Source: Acetobacteraceae bacterium (lineage in GTDB: Bacteria > Pseudomonadota > Alphaproteobacteria > Acetobacterales > Acetobacteraceae). Taken from it: a stretch of DNA of 34,804 bases. The notes beneath the pieces are model-generated. The model was given only the letters and a program-made list of their open reading frames with translations, was not told the origin of the DNA and ran no database searches. Numbering within the stretch: position 1 is the first letter of the stretch; each line of letters starts with the position of its first letter. The translations under genes and the position numbers were made by a program. Location: NCBI GenBank assembly GCA_003133065.1, contig PKZM01000076.1, positions 43,693 to 78,496 on the forward strand, read 5' to 3'. Of the stretch, positions 18,704-27,485 are shown in pieces.

Positions 18704-19730
18704 CGCTCTCCCGGCGGGATTTGCCTCGCACGGTCTCCCGCGCTGCCGCCGCCCGCTGATCATAGGCGTCCACGATGCGTCCGACCAGGGGATGCCGCAC
18801 CACATCGCGCACACCAAAGCGCGCAAACCCGATGCCCTGCACACCCTCCAGTGTTTCCACCGCATCCCGCAGCCCGCTGCGCGTGCCGGGCGGCAGGTCG
18901 ATCTGCGTGAGATCGCCGGTGATCACCATCCGCGTGCCCTCGCCCATGCGGGTGAGGAACATTTTCATCTGCGCCTCGGTCGTGTTCTGCGCCTCATCGA
19001 GGATCACGAAGGCATGGGCGAGTGTTCTGCCGCGCATAAAAGCGAGCGGGGCCACTTCGATCTCGCCGGTGCCCATGCGCCGGATCACCTGGTCGCCCGG
19101 CATCATGTCGTGCAGCGCGTCGTAGAGCGGGCGCAGATAGGGGTCGATCTTCTCCTTCAGATCACCGGGCAGAAAGCCCAGGCGCTCGCCGGCTTCCACG
19201 GCCGGGCGGCAGAGCACGATCCGCTCCACCCGTCCGGCCAGCAGCATCGCCACCGCCTGCGCCACCGCCAGATAGGTCTTCCCCGTGCCCGCCGGCCCGA
19301 GCGCGAACACCATCTCATGGCGGCCCAAAATATCCATGTAGGCCGACTGTCCGGGCGAGCGCGGTCCCACCGCGCCGCGGCGCGTGCGGATGGCGGGCAG
19401 ATCCGATAGCGGCAGGCGCGGATCCTCATCCGCGCCGCGCGCCGACATCCGGATGGCTGCGTCCACATCGCCGGAGGCCACACCCTCCCCCTTTTCCAAT
19501 CGCCGCCACAACCCGGTGAGCGCAGCCTGGGCCGCCTGCACCCGTTCGGGGTCACCGCTGATTGCCACCCGGTTGCCCCGGCAGGCAAGCCTGACGCCAA
19601 ACCCCTGTTCCAGCCTCACCAGGTGCCTGTCGTGATCGCCGAGCAGCAATGGCAGCAGGGCATTGTCATCAAACGCGAGGGTGACGGCGCGGCCGGCAAC
19701 CGGGGCGGTGGCGGTGTGTATTTGGGTCAA
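18684..19730 (-). CDS. PhoH family ATPase
   Basis: [63 protein letters not shown]. Confidence 0.95.
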   Translation of the reverse strand: MTQIHTATAPVAGRAVTLAFDDNALLPLLLGDHDRHLVRLEQGFGVRLACRGNRVAISGDPERVQAAQAALTGLWRRLEKGEGVASGDVDAAIRMSARGADEDPRLPLSDLPAIRTRRGAVGPRSPGQSAYMDILGRHEMVFALGPAGTGKTYLAVAQAVAMLLAGRVERIVLCRPAVEAGERLGFLPGDLKEKIDPYLRPLYDALHDMMPGDQVIRRMGTGEIEVAPLAFMRGRTLAHAFVILDEAQNTTEAQMKMFLTRMGEGTRMVITGDLTQIDLPPGTRSGLRDAVETLEGVQGIGFARFGVRDVVRHPLVGRIVDAYDQRAAAARETVRGKSRRESDGTGQS

Positions 19731-21097
19731 GCGCAGGCCTTCTCCTTAAGGGTTGCTCCAGACAGTGAATTGGTGTGCGCGTCATCGATGCACACCATGA
19801 TCTCCTGGCCGATCAGCTCCGCCGGGCCGGTCAGGTGAACGGGTTGCAGGTAAGGCGACCGGCCCGCGATCTGCCCGCGGTGGCGGCCTTGCCCGGTGAT
19901 CAGCACGGGCAGGGTGAGCCCTACGCAGCGTGCGTTGAAATCGGCCTGCTGGGCGCGCAGCAGATCCTGCAGCGCATACAGCCGGCGATCCTTTTCCGCC
20001 TCCGGCACCTGGTGCGGCGCGCCGGCGGCGGGCGTTCCGGGGCGGGGCGAGTATTTGAAACTGAACGCCTGGGAAAAGCCGACGCTGCGGATCAGGTCCA
20101 GCGTCGCTTCGAAATCCGCCTCGGTTTCGCCGGGGTGGCCGACGATGAAATCCGACGACATTGCCAGATCCGGCCGGGCGGCGCGCAGCCGGCCGATCAG
20201 GCGCAGGTAATCGGCGGCGGTGTGCTTGCGGTTCATCGCCGCGAGCATCCGGTCGCTGCCGGACTGCACGGGCAGATGCAGGAACGGCATCAGCTGCGGC
20301 AGGTCGCCATGGGCGGCGATCAGGTCGTCGTCCATGTCGCGCGGGTGGGATGTGGTGTAGCGCAGGCGGGCGAGGCCAGGGATTTCCGCCAGCGCCCGCA
20401 GCAGCCGGGCCAGCGTTTGGGGCGTGCCATCCGGCCCTGCGCCATGCCAGGCATTTACGTTCTGGCCGAGCAGGGTGATCTCGCGCACGCCCGCCGCCAC
20501 CATGCGCCGCGCTTCGGCGATGATCGCGGCGGCCGGGCGGCTGGCTTCGGCACCGCGGGTGTAGGGGACGACGCAAAAGCTGCAGAACTTGTCGCAGCCC
20601 TCCTGGATCGTCAGGAACGCAGTGATGCCGCCGGCACTCTGCGGCGCCGCCGCGTCGGGTAAAAAATCAAATTTTTGTTCGGCGGGGAAGTCGGTGTCGA
20701 TCACCGTGCCGGCCGCACGCGCCGCCTGGGCCACCATCTCCGGCAGGCGATGATAGGTTTGCGGCCCGAGGATGATGTCCACGTACGGCGCGCGGGCGAG
20801 AATCTCGCGGCCCTCCGCCTGGGCGACGCAGCCGGCCACCGCCAGGATTGTGTTATGGCCGGCTTCGGCCCGGGCGTTCTTCACCAGGCGCAGCCGGCCG
20901 AGCTCGGAAAACACTTTTTCGGTGGCGCGGTCGCGGATGTGGCACGTGTTGAGGATCACCATGTCGGCGTCCTCCGGCCCTTCGGCCGGCGCGTAGCCCA
21001 GGGGCGCCAGCACATCGGCCATGCGGGCGCTATCATACACGTTCATCTGGCAGCCCCAGGTGATGACGTGCAGGCGCTTGGGGGTTGAGATTGGCAT
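19727..21097 (-). CDS. miaB: tRNA-2-methylthio-N6-dimethylallyladenosine synthase MiaB
   Basis: [35 protein letters not shown]-terminus. ATGA overlap with phoH. Confidence 0.95.
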   Translation of the reverse strand: MPISTPKRLHVITWGCQMNVYDSARMADVLAPLGYAPAEGPEDADMVILNTCHIRDRATEKVFSELGRLRLVKNARAEAGHNTILAVAGCVAQAEGREILARAPYVDIILGPQTYHRLPEMVAQAARAAGTVIDTDFPAEQKFDFLPDAAAPQSAGGITAFLTIQEGCDKFCSFCVVPYTRGAEASRPAAAIIAEARRMVAAGVREITLLGQNVNAWHGAGPDGTPQTLARLLRALAEIPGLARLRYTTSHPRDMDDDLIAAHGDLPQLMPFLHLPVQSGSDRMLAAMNRKHTAADYLRLIGRLRAARPDLAMSSDFIVGHPGETEADFEATLDLIRSVGFSQAFSFKYSPRPGTPAAGAPHQVPEAEKDRRLYALQDLLRAQQADFNARCVGLTLPVLITGQGRHRGQIAGRSPYLQPVHLTGPAELIGQEIMVCIDDAHTNSLSGATLKEKACA

Positions 21098-21276
21098 CAG
21101 ACGGGGCTCCGGTCCTGTCCAGGCAGTTGGACGAAGGACGGAGGAATCGGGTCGGGAAGGTTCGCCGTCAACTGTTTCCCGCGTCTGGCATGCAATGCTC
21201 CGTGTGCGTGGCCTATCCTGCGTAATGAAACCGAGTCTGCGTCAAGTGAAGAAACCGAGACTGGGTCCCTGGGCCG

Positions 21277-21306
21277 TTGAATAATCGTCAATTTAGGGCA
21301 TAAAAT
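21277..21306 (+). promoter_or_regulatory. Candidate sigma70-type promoter (TTGAAT - 18 bp - TAAAAT)
   Basis: Hexamers by inspection at 21277-21282 and 21301-21306, within the miaB / retropepsin divergent intergenic region. Confidence 0.35.
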
Positions 21307-21397
21307 AGGAAAAGTCACTCTATTTGGTGCCGCCGTGGACCAGGCTATTGCGGCCGCCGCGGCCAACCGGCTTTCGCCGGCAGCGGGCGCAATGGTT

Positions 21398-21432
21398 AAA
21401 AGTTTTTTGGTTCTTTTTTTCAAAAAAGAACA
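21398..21432 (+). repeat. Structured AT-rich repeat, single half, GGTTC/GAAC variant (copy g)
   Basis: AAAAGTTTTTTGGTTCTTTTTTTCAAAAAAGAACA. Confidence 0.9.
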
Positions 21433-21546
21433 TGCTTCGTTCATGGATTACGTTGTCGGGAACGGCTTGTTGGTCCGTGCACGGCACCCTATCGTATCGG
21501 TGGCGACCCATTTCGCGGGCTCCGCCACGCTCGGGGGGATCGTTGC

Positions 21547-22506
21547 GTGTTTCTCAAACGCGTGGTTGTTGCCGGCCTGCTGTGGGGCTGCCTGTTTTCC
21601 GCAGCCCGACCCAGCCCTTGCGTGCTCGCGCTCAACTCGCAATTGCCGCTGCGCTCAACGACCGGCCATAAGCTGGTCGATGCCCTGATCGATGAGCAGC
21701 CGGCAACCCTGATTTTCGATACCGGCGCCTACAGCAGCCTGCTGACCACGCAAGCTGTCAGCCGGCTTCACCTGCATGCCGATCAGGACTTTTCTGAACG
21801 CTTCCGCGGTCCCGAGGATCCATGGACGGTCAGCGGCATCGGCGGCGCGCGCCTGGCGACGTGGGTGATGGCAAAACACGTCCAGGTGGGAGCGCTCAGC
21901 GGACGGCATTTTCACTTCCTCACCATCGACGGAAAAATGCATGACGGGCTGCTTGGGAACGATATCCTCAAGGGCTACGACGTCGATCTCGATTTTCCCG
22001 GCAAGGAGATCCGGCTTTACAAAACCTACGGGGATTGCGCAGCGCCGAAAGTGTTTCTCACACCGCCGCTCTATGTCGTGCCATTGATCCTGGAGAACGA
22101 CACGTCCGTCATGTCACCGTTGGTCAAAGTGACAGTCGATGGGCATGATCTGGTGGCGCTGATCGATACGGGCGCCTCGAGCAGCGCGCTCTACCAGCGC
22201 GGCGCGGCCAAGATCGGGCTGGCACCCAAAGACCTCGCCGCGGACCGCCAGGGCACGACGACGGGTGTAGGTCCGCAGGAAGTGCCGGTTTCCAGCCATA
22301 TTTTCGCAAGCGTCACCGTCGGCGATCTGACGCTGCGGCATATGCCGATCGACATCATGCAGGCCGACGATGAGCCGCCGGTGGACATGCTGCTGGGGGC
22401 CGATTTTCAGCAGCGCATCCATCTGTGGATATCCTATTCGTCCCAAAAGCTCGTCATGCAGTTTCCGCCTTCCGCCTCGCCGGCAGCGCCTGGTGGAGCG
22501 CCCTGA
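21547..22506 (+). CDS. Retropepsin-like aspartic protease (two DTGA motifs), secreted
   Basis: Hydrophobic N-terminus; IFDTGAYSSLL and ALIDTGASSSALY; second-domain MLLGADF. GTG start. Confidence 0.82.
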   Translation: MFLKRVVVAGLLWGCLFSAARPSPCVLALNSQLPLRSTTGHKLVDALIDEQPATLIFDTGAYSSLLTTQAVSRLHLHADQDFSERFRGPEDPWTVSGIGGARLATWVMAKHVQVGALSGRHFHFLTIDGKMHDGLLGNDILKGYDVDLDFPGKEIRLYKTYGDCAAPKVFLTPPLYVVPLILENDTSVMSPLVKVTVDGHDLVALIDTGASSSALYQRGAAKIGLAPKDLAADRQGTTTGVGPQEVPVSSHIFASVTVGDLTLRHMPIDIMQADDEPPVDMLLGADFQQRIHLWISYSSQKLVMQFPPSASPAAPGGAP

Positions 22507-22550
22507 GGGATCGTGCGAAGCGTGTCGACTTGTTGAACGGAGGTGGTGCG

Positions 22551-22832
22551 ATGGCAACCAATTATTACCTGGCGGTCGCGGACAAGGCGCCGGGCGAGGC
22601 AAACTGGTCGATCCTGTTCCCGGCGTTTCCGGGGGTCACCTCGGTCGCAGAGCGCTTTGCCGACATCATGCGACAGGCCAAGGACGCGCTGGCGACCGCA
22701 GTGGAAGATATCGAAGCGGAGGATGCGTCTCTTCCGCCGTCTATCGAGGAAGGATCGATCCCGATTTTGATCGTGCCGGCATTCACGATCCGGTCGCCCT
22801 GCTCGTGCCGGCGGCTCCGCGACAGCACAATT
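22551..22832 (+). pseudogene. HicB-like antitoxin remnant, apparently frameshifted and 3'-truncated at a repeat element
   Basis: MATNYYLAVADKAPGEANWSILFPAFPGVTSVAERFADIMRQAKDALATAVEDIE resembles HicB. The expected continuation (DPDFDRAGIHDPVALLVPA) is in another frame. RBS GGAGG upstream. Confidence 0.65.
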
Positions 22833-22868
22833 CAAAGTCTTTTGCTTCTTTTCTTCAGAAAAGAAGAT
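22833..22868 (+). repeat. Structured AT-rich repeat, single half (copy h)
   Basis: CAAAGTCTTTTGCTTCTTTTCTTCAGAAAAGAAGAT; overlaps the IMPase stop codon. Confidence 0.9.
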
Positions 22869-23706
22869 CTGTCTTCCCTTCCTCCAACAGCGCCTCGCGC
22901 AACGCCTGCCAACTCTCCCGATCCGGCGCGCAAATCAGCCCGCCCTCCACCAGCCCCGGCACGTAGGCCGAGCCATCAAAACGCGCGGCATAGCCGCCGG
23001 CCTCGCGGTGGAGCAGCCAGCCGGGGAGGTGGTCCCAGGGCATCAGGCGGTGGAACATCAGGAAATGACAATGCCCCGCCGCGAGCATGCGATATTCGTG
23101 CGCCGCACACCGAAAATCCCAGATCTGCGCCACGCGCGCGAGATTGGGCAGCGCGATGTCGCGCAAAGGCCGCGGCAAGTAGCGCCACGACGCGGCGCCG
23201 GTCATCCGCGAGACAGAAACGGCGGCGGCGACGTGAAGCTCGGTGCGGACAGGCTCGGTGCCATGTTCCCAGGCGCCCTCGCCACGCACGGCGAGCGACG
23301 ATGTGTCCAGCACCGGATCATGGATCACGGCAGCGGCAACTTCGCCGCGGATGACCGCCGCGGCCATCGTGCCGAAGAGCGGCAGGCCGGCGGCATAATT
23401 GGAAGTACCGTCCACGGGATCGACGACGAAGGCGAGATCGGCATCGGCAAGCTGGCCGAGCAGCGCCGGGTTCCGGCTTGCCGCTTCCTCGCCGACGACG
23501 AGGCAGCCGGGAAAAAGCCGCCGCAGCCCCTGGGTGATCATGGCTTCAGCCGCCTCATCGGCATCCGTCACCAGATCCAGCGGCCCGGTCTTCATGCGGA
23601 TTTCGGTGCCCGAAAGCTTGCGGAAGCGCGGCATGATCTCCGTGCGCGCCGCCCCCCTGAGCAGCAGATCTACCTCCTCCGCCTGTCTGATGGTGAAAGT
23701 GGCCAC
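22855..23706 (-). CDS. Inositol monophosphatase family protein (histidinol-phosphatase-like)
   Basis: DLVTDADEAAEAM, VVGEEA, FVVDPVDGTSNYAAGLP. GTG start inferred; stop codon lies inside repeat DNA. Confidence 0.87.
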   Translation of the reverse strand: MATFTIRQAEEVDLLLRGAARTEIMPRFRKLSGTEIRMKTGPLDLVTDADEAAEAMITQGLRRLFPGCLVVGEEAASRNPALLGQLADADLAFVVDPVDGTSNYAAGLPLFGTMAAAVIRGEVAAAVIHDPVLDTSSLAVRGEGAWEHGTEPVRTELHVAAAVSVSRMTGAASWRYLPRPLRDIALPNLARVAQIWDFRCAAHEYRMLAAGHCHFLMFHRLMPWDHLPGWLLHREAGGYAARFDGSAYVPGLVEGGLICAPDRESWQALREALLEEGKTDLLF

Positions 23707-23731
23707 GAGCCTATCTGCGAGCGAACAGGAT

Positions 23732-23806
23732 AAAAGTTTTTTGCTTCTTTTTTTCAAAAAAGAAGGATTCTTCTTTTTCTGAAGAAAAAGAAGCAAAAAG
23801 ACTTTT
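23732..23806. repeat. Structured AT-rich repeat, full inverted pair (copy i)
   Basis: AAAAGTTTTTTGCTTCTTTTTTTCAAAAAAGAAGGATTCTTCTTTTTCTGAAGAAAAAGAAGCAAAAAGACTTTT. Confidence 0.95.
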
Positions 23807-23808
23807 AT

Positions 23809-25212
23809 TCATGGGGTACGTTCAAAACGGGCACGGTCCGCGGGGAGGAGGCGTACGCGTACGTGGGCGGCATCTTCGTCGTCCTCGCGGCCGATCACCT
23901 CGCCATGCGCGTACAGCCAGGCGAGGCGGGCGCCGTCAGCATGGGCGATGTCGTAATCGGCCTGCTCCATGCCGGCGGCGATACGCGTGTCCAGCGCGGC
24001 CTTCAGCGCCTCCAGCCCCTCGCCGGTGATGGCGGAAACGGCCACGCTGCCGGGGCGCGGCGGCAGGGCATCCGCGCCGCCGAGCAGATCCGCCTTGTTC
24101 AGCACCTCGATCGTGCGCTGGGCGAAATCCTCGTCCAGCGTGCCATCCCGCGCCATGCCCTCCAGCACGCCCAGCACATCGCCGCGCTGCGCGGCACTAT
24201 CGGGGTGGGCCGCGTCGCGCACATGCAGGATTACATCAGCCTCGGCCACCTCCTCCAGCGTGGCGCGGAAGGCGGCCACGAGCTCGGTGGGCAACTGGCT
24301 GATGAAGCCCACCGTGTCGGAGAGGATCACCCGCCTTCCGCTGGGCAAAACCAACCCGCGCATGGTGGGATCCAACGTGGCGAACAACTGGTCGCGCGCG
24401 GTCACCTCCGCCCCGGTCAGCGCATTGAACAGCGTGGATTTGCCGGCGTTGGTGTAGCCCACCAGCGCCACCACCGGGAACGGCACCTTCTTGCGGGCGG
24501 AGCGGTGCAGGCCGCGGGTGCGGCGCACCTGGTCCAGCTCGCGCTTGAGGCGCACGATACGGTCCGTGATCAGCCGGCGGTCGGCCTCGATCTGGGTTTC
24601 ACCGGGGCCGCCGAGAAAGCCAAAGCCGCCGCGCTGCCGCTCCAAGTGGGTCCAGCTCCGCACCAGGCGGGAGCGCTGATACTCCAGATGCGCCAGTTCC
24701 ACCTGGAGCGAGCCTTCACGCGTGGCCGCGCGCTCGCCGAAAATGTCCAGGATCAGGCCGGTGCGGTCGATCACCTTGCAGCCCCAGCCGCGCTCCAGAT
24801 TGCGCTGCTGCACCGGGCTGAGCGCCGCATCGACGATCGCGACAGTGACGTGTTCCTCGTTCAGATGCAGCTTCTCGGCCGCCATCTGCCCCTCGCCCAG
24901 CAATGTGGAGGGCCGGCGGGCGCGCAGCGGCAGGATGGAGGTATGCACCACAACAAGGCCGATCGAGGTGGCCAGGCCCACCGCCTCGGCCAGCCGCGCC
25001 TCGGCAGCGCGCGAGGGGTCGGTGCCGTTACGTTCGGCGGCGCTGGGGCGCTCCCAAGGCAGGATCACCGCGGCGCGGGTGGGCGCCGGCCCCGCATCGT
25101 GACCGCCGGCGGCCCGGCCCTGGGGCGTGGACTCGCCGGCATCGTCGGTGTCGTCAGAAATCCTGATCGCCAGAACTACCCTCCCTGGCGCCGACCCCTT
25201 GGGTGCCGGCAT
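23809..25212 (-). CDS. hflX: GTPase HflX
   Basis: [55 protein letters not shown]. Confidence 0.95.
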   Translation of the reverse strand: MPAPKGSAPGRVVLAIRISDDTDDAGESTPQGRAAGGHDAGPAPTRAAVILPWERPSAAERNGTDPSRAAEARLAEAVGLATSIGLVVVHTSILPLRARRPSTLLGEGQMAAEKLHLNEEHVTVAIVDAALSPVQQRNLERGWGCKVIDRTGLILDIFGERAATREGSLQVELAHLEYQRSRLVRSWTHLERQRGGFGFLGGPGETQIEADRRLITDRIVRLKRELDQVRRTRGLHRSARKKVPFPVVALVGYTNAGKSTLFNALTGAEVTARDQLFATLDPTMRGLVLPSGRRVILSDTVGFISQLPTELVAAFRATLEEVAEADVILHVRDAAHPDSAAQRGDVLGVLEGMARDGTLDEDFAQRTIEVLNKADLLGGADALPPRPGSVAVSAITGEGLEALKAALDTRIAAGMEQADYDIAHADGARLAWLYAHGEVIGREDDEDAAHVRVRLLPADRARFERTP

Positions 25213-25435
25213 CGAACAATTGAATGGGCGCGCCGGGCATCACGGTGCTGATGGCGTGCTTGTAGACAAGCTGGGTATGCCCATCCCGGCGCAACAGCAC
25301 GGAAAAATTATCGAACCAGGTAATGATGCCCTGCAGCTTCACGCCATTGATCAGGAAGACGGTGACCGGGGTTTTGGCCTTGCGCACGTGGTTCAGAAAC
25401 ACGTCCTGAACATTTTGCGATTTTTCTGTGGCCAC
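25154..25435 (-). CDS. hfq: RNA chaperone Hfq
   Basis: [58 protein letters not shown]. Confidence 0.97.
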   Translation of the reverse strand: MATEKSQNVQDVFLNHVRKAKTPVTVFLINGVKLQGIITWFDNFSVLLRRDGHTQLVYKHAISTVMPGAPIQLFDAGTQGVGAREGSSGDQDF

Positions 25436-25592
25436 GAAAGTTTGCCCTTCTTTGTTTGCGCCGGCCCTGCGTTGGTGCGGGCCGTATCCGCCTGGTGGCG
25501 CCGCTGCAAAGCGACGCCGTAGTGCCCTGCAAGCATCGTACCGCTCTTGCCGCAGTGCAGCAAAACGGTGTTAGCAGCTTACCACGGCGTGG

Positions 25593-26471
25593 TTAAGGCG
25601 TCTTTGCGGATATGTTGCGCCCGGCCGTGATATGCCGGGCGAACACAGCGAACAGCGCACGGGCAACCGGGCCGGGCGTGCCATCGCCCACCGGCGCGCC
25701 GTCAAGCTGAACCACGGGTTTGACGAAGCTGCTCGCCGAGGTCACGAAAACTTCGCGGGCAGACCGCAGCTCATCGATCGAGAACGCGCTCTCCTCCATG
25801 CTGATGTCCGCGTCCGCCAGTTCGCCGATCAGCGCGGCGCGTGTGCAGCCGGGCAGGATGGCATGGCTCAATGGCCGGGTGCGAAGCGCGCCGGCTTCAT
25901 CGACGATCCATACGGAGGTGGAGGCGCCTTCGGTCACCATGCCGGCCGCATCGTACAGGATGGCTTCATTGGCCCCGCGCTCCCGCGCCGCCTGGCGGGC
26001 CAGCACGTTCGGCAGAAGTGCCACCGACTTGATGTCGCACCGGGCCCAACGCTGATCGGGCGCGGTGATGGCCGTATATGTCCAGGCATCGATGCCGGTG
26101 GGGAAGGGCGCCACCCCGCGCAGGGTGATCACCAGGCTCGGGCGCGTGCCCGCGGGCGGAAAGCCATGATCACGCCGCGCCACGCCCCGTGTCACCTGCA
26201 TATAGATCAGGCCGGTCCGGCGCCGGTTGCGGTTGATCATCTCATCCAGCACCGCCAACAGGGCAGGGCGGCCGAGCGGAGCCGCGATCCGCAATTCGCG
26301 CAGGCTGCGGTCGAGACGGTCCAGATGGAGGTCGCGATCGATCAGCCGGCCATCCTGAAGATAGACGACCTCATACACGCCATCGGCGAACTGGTAGCCG
26401 CGGTCCTCGATATGCACGCTGGCCAGCCGATGTGGCATATACCGGCCGTTCACATACGCTACCCGACTCAT
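25593..26471 (-). CDS. Class IV aminotransferase, D-amino-acid transaminase-like
   Basis: VNGRYMPHRLASVHIEDRGYQFADGVYEVV, IYMQVTRGVA, EAILYDAAGMVTEGASTSVW. Confidence 0.9.
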   Translation of the reverse strand: MSRVAYVNGRYMPHRLASVHIEDRGYQFADGVYEVVYLQDGRLIDRDLHLDRLDRSLRELRIAAPLGRPALLAVLDEMINRNRRRTGLIYMQVTRGVARRDHGFPPAGTRPSLVITLRGVAPFPTGIDAWTYTAITAPDQRWARCDIKSVALLPNVLARQAARERGANEAILYDAAGMVTEGASTSVWIVDEAGALRTRPLSHAILPGCTRAALIGELADADISMEESAFSIDELRSAREVFVTSASSFVKPVVQLDGAPVGDGTPGPVARALFAVFARHITAGRNISAKTP

Positions 26472-26487
26472 GACAGTCCTTGTCCCT

Positions 26488-26534
26488 AGAGCATCATCCG
26501 ACCACATGGGGTCACCTGTCGGATAAAGATGCTC
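26488..26534. repeat. Palindromic repeat copy 1 (AGAGCATCATCCGAC … GTCGGATAAAGATGCTC)
   Basis: Arms complementary except for a 3-nt bulge. Confidence 0.8.
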
Positions 26535-26550
26535 GTCAAAACAAATAGCT

Positions 26551-26600
26551 AGAGCATTTTCCGACCGGCTCACCTGAGTCAAAACGATCGGAAATGCTCT
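26551..26600. repeat. Palindromic repeat copy 2 (AGAGCATTTTCCGA … TCGGAAATGCTCT)
   Basis: Arms complementary except for a 1-nt bulge; same arm consensus as copy 1. Confidence 0.8.
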
Positions 26601-26653
26601 GGCGCCCGGTCGGGGTGCCCGATCCGGTCCGGATCCAAGCGGGCCTCGGCTGC

Positions 26654-27187
26654 CTAACGCCCGGCATCCTCGAGCGCGGCGTCCAGGCCAGGCTGGTCGC
26701 CATAGCCCGGCGCCGGCCCGTTTGCCATCGGCTGCTGAGCCTCTTCAGACTCCGCCTGGTCGCGGTCGCGCCGCTGGCCGTTCTGCCCGTGGCCGCCTTG
26801 CTGCCCCCCTTGCTGCCCCCCTTGCTGCCCCCCTTGCTGAGAGTATTGCGGGTTCTGCCCCTGATACTGCCCGTTCTGGTGGCCCTGGCCGTTCTGCTGA
26901 GAGGCCTGGTTGATGGCGTTGAGGATACGGAAATAATGCTCCGCATACTGGAAATAGCTCTCCGCCATCACCCGGTCGCCCGAGCCGGTCGCATCGCGCC
27001 CGAGCTGAAGATATTTCTCGAACAGCTGCTGGGCGGTACCGCGGATACGCAGATCCGGGCCGCTGCTGTCGAAAACATGGTTTCTGTTGAGCGGGATATT
27101 TCCGCCATATTGCCGGGGGCTTCCGCCGCCACCACCGCCGCCGCCACCATTGCGGTGGGCACGTCCGCGCATGCGTTTCATGTTCAT
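26654..27187 (-). CDS. DUF4167 domain-containing protein
   Basis: MNMKRMRGRAHRNGG…FDSSGPDLRIRGTAQQLFEKYLQLGRDATGSGDRVMAESYFQYAEHYFRILNA. Confidence 0.92.
   Translation of the reverse strand: MNMKRMRGRAHRNGGGGGGGGGSPRQYGGNIPLNRNHVFDSSGPDLRIRGTAQQLFEKYLQLGRDATGSGDRVMAESYFQYAEHYFRILNAINQASQQNGQGHQNGQYQGQNPQYSQQGGQQGGQQGGQQGGHGQNGQRRDRDQAESEEAQQPMANGPAPGYGDQPGLDAALEDAGR
26798..26839. repeat. 12-bp tandem repeat (TTGCTGCCCCCC)n inside the DUF4167 gene
   Basis: Three perfect units plus a partial one; in-frame, encodes GGQQ repeats. Confidence 0.95.
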
Positions 27188-27485
27188 CCGATTGCCAAAA
27201 TTGCTTCCCTGTTCGAAGCGCCCCGCCCTCTGTGAGGCAGCCCGGCCGGCCATGGCCAAAAGATGCCACACCGTGAGCCGCCACCAGCAAGGAAGGCCTG
27301 CGTCGAGTTTCCTCGCCATAAGGTTGGCGGGCTGCCGCGCCGCGCCCGCCGCCATGGCAGGCATATCCGCAGCGAGTCCGTAGCCATGGCAAGTTAAAAT
27401 CGCCTCACCGGACCCGCTGTCGACGGCGCAGACGGACCCTAGCCGTAGCTTGCCCTGCTGCCAAACGATTTTTTTGGCCCGGCCA

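Noticed and set aside
17382-19409. 675-aa plus-strand ORF opposite corC-ybeY-phoH
   Set aside because: Long but composed of reverse-frame codon-bias peptide ([19 protein letters not shown] type); the opposite strand encodes three conserved overlapping genes.
22551-23354. Long plus-strand ORF continuing from HicB (RSPCSCRRLRDSTIQSLLLLFFRKEDLSS…) as a novel fusion protein
   Set aside because: The continuation is out of the expected HicB frame, then repeat DNA, then antisense of the IMPase gene.
23863-25251. 462-aa plus-strand ORF opposite hflX
   Set aside because: Shadow ORF with no recognisable motifs; hflX on the minus strand is certain.
25578-25597. CTTACCACGGCGTGGTTAAG inverted repeat at the aminotransferase stop
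   Set aside because: Short, overlaps the stop codon and lacks a T-tract; not enough to call a terminator.
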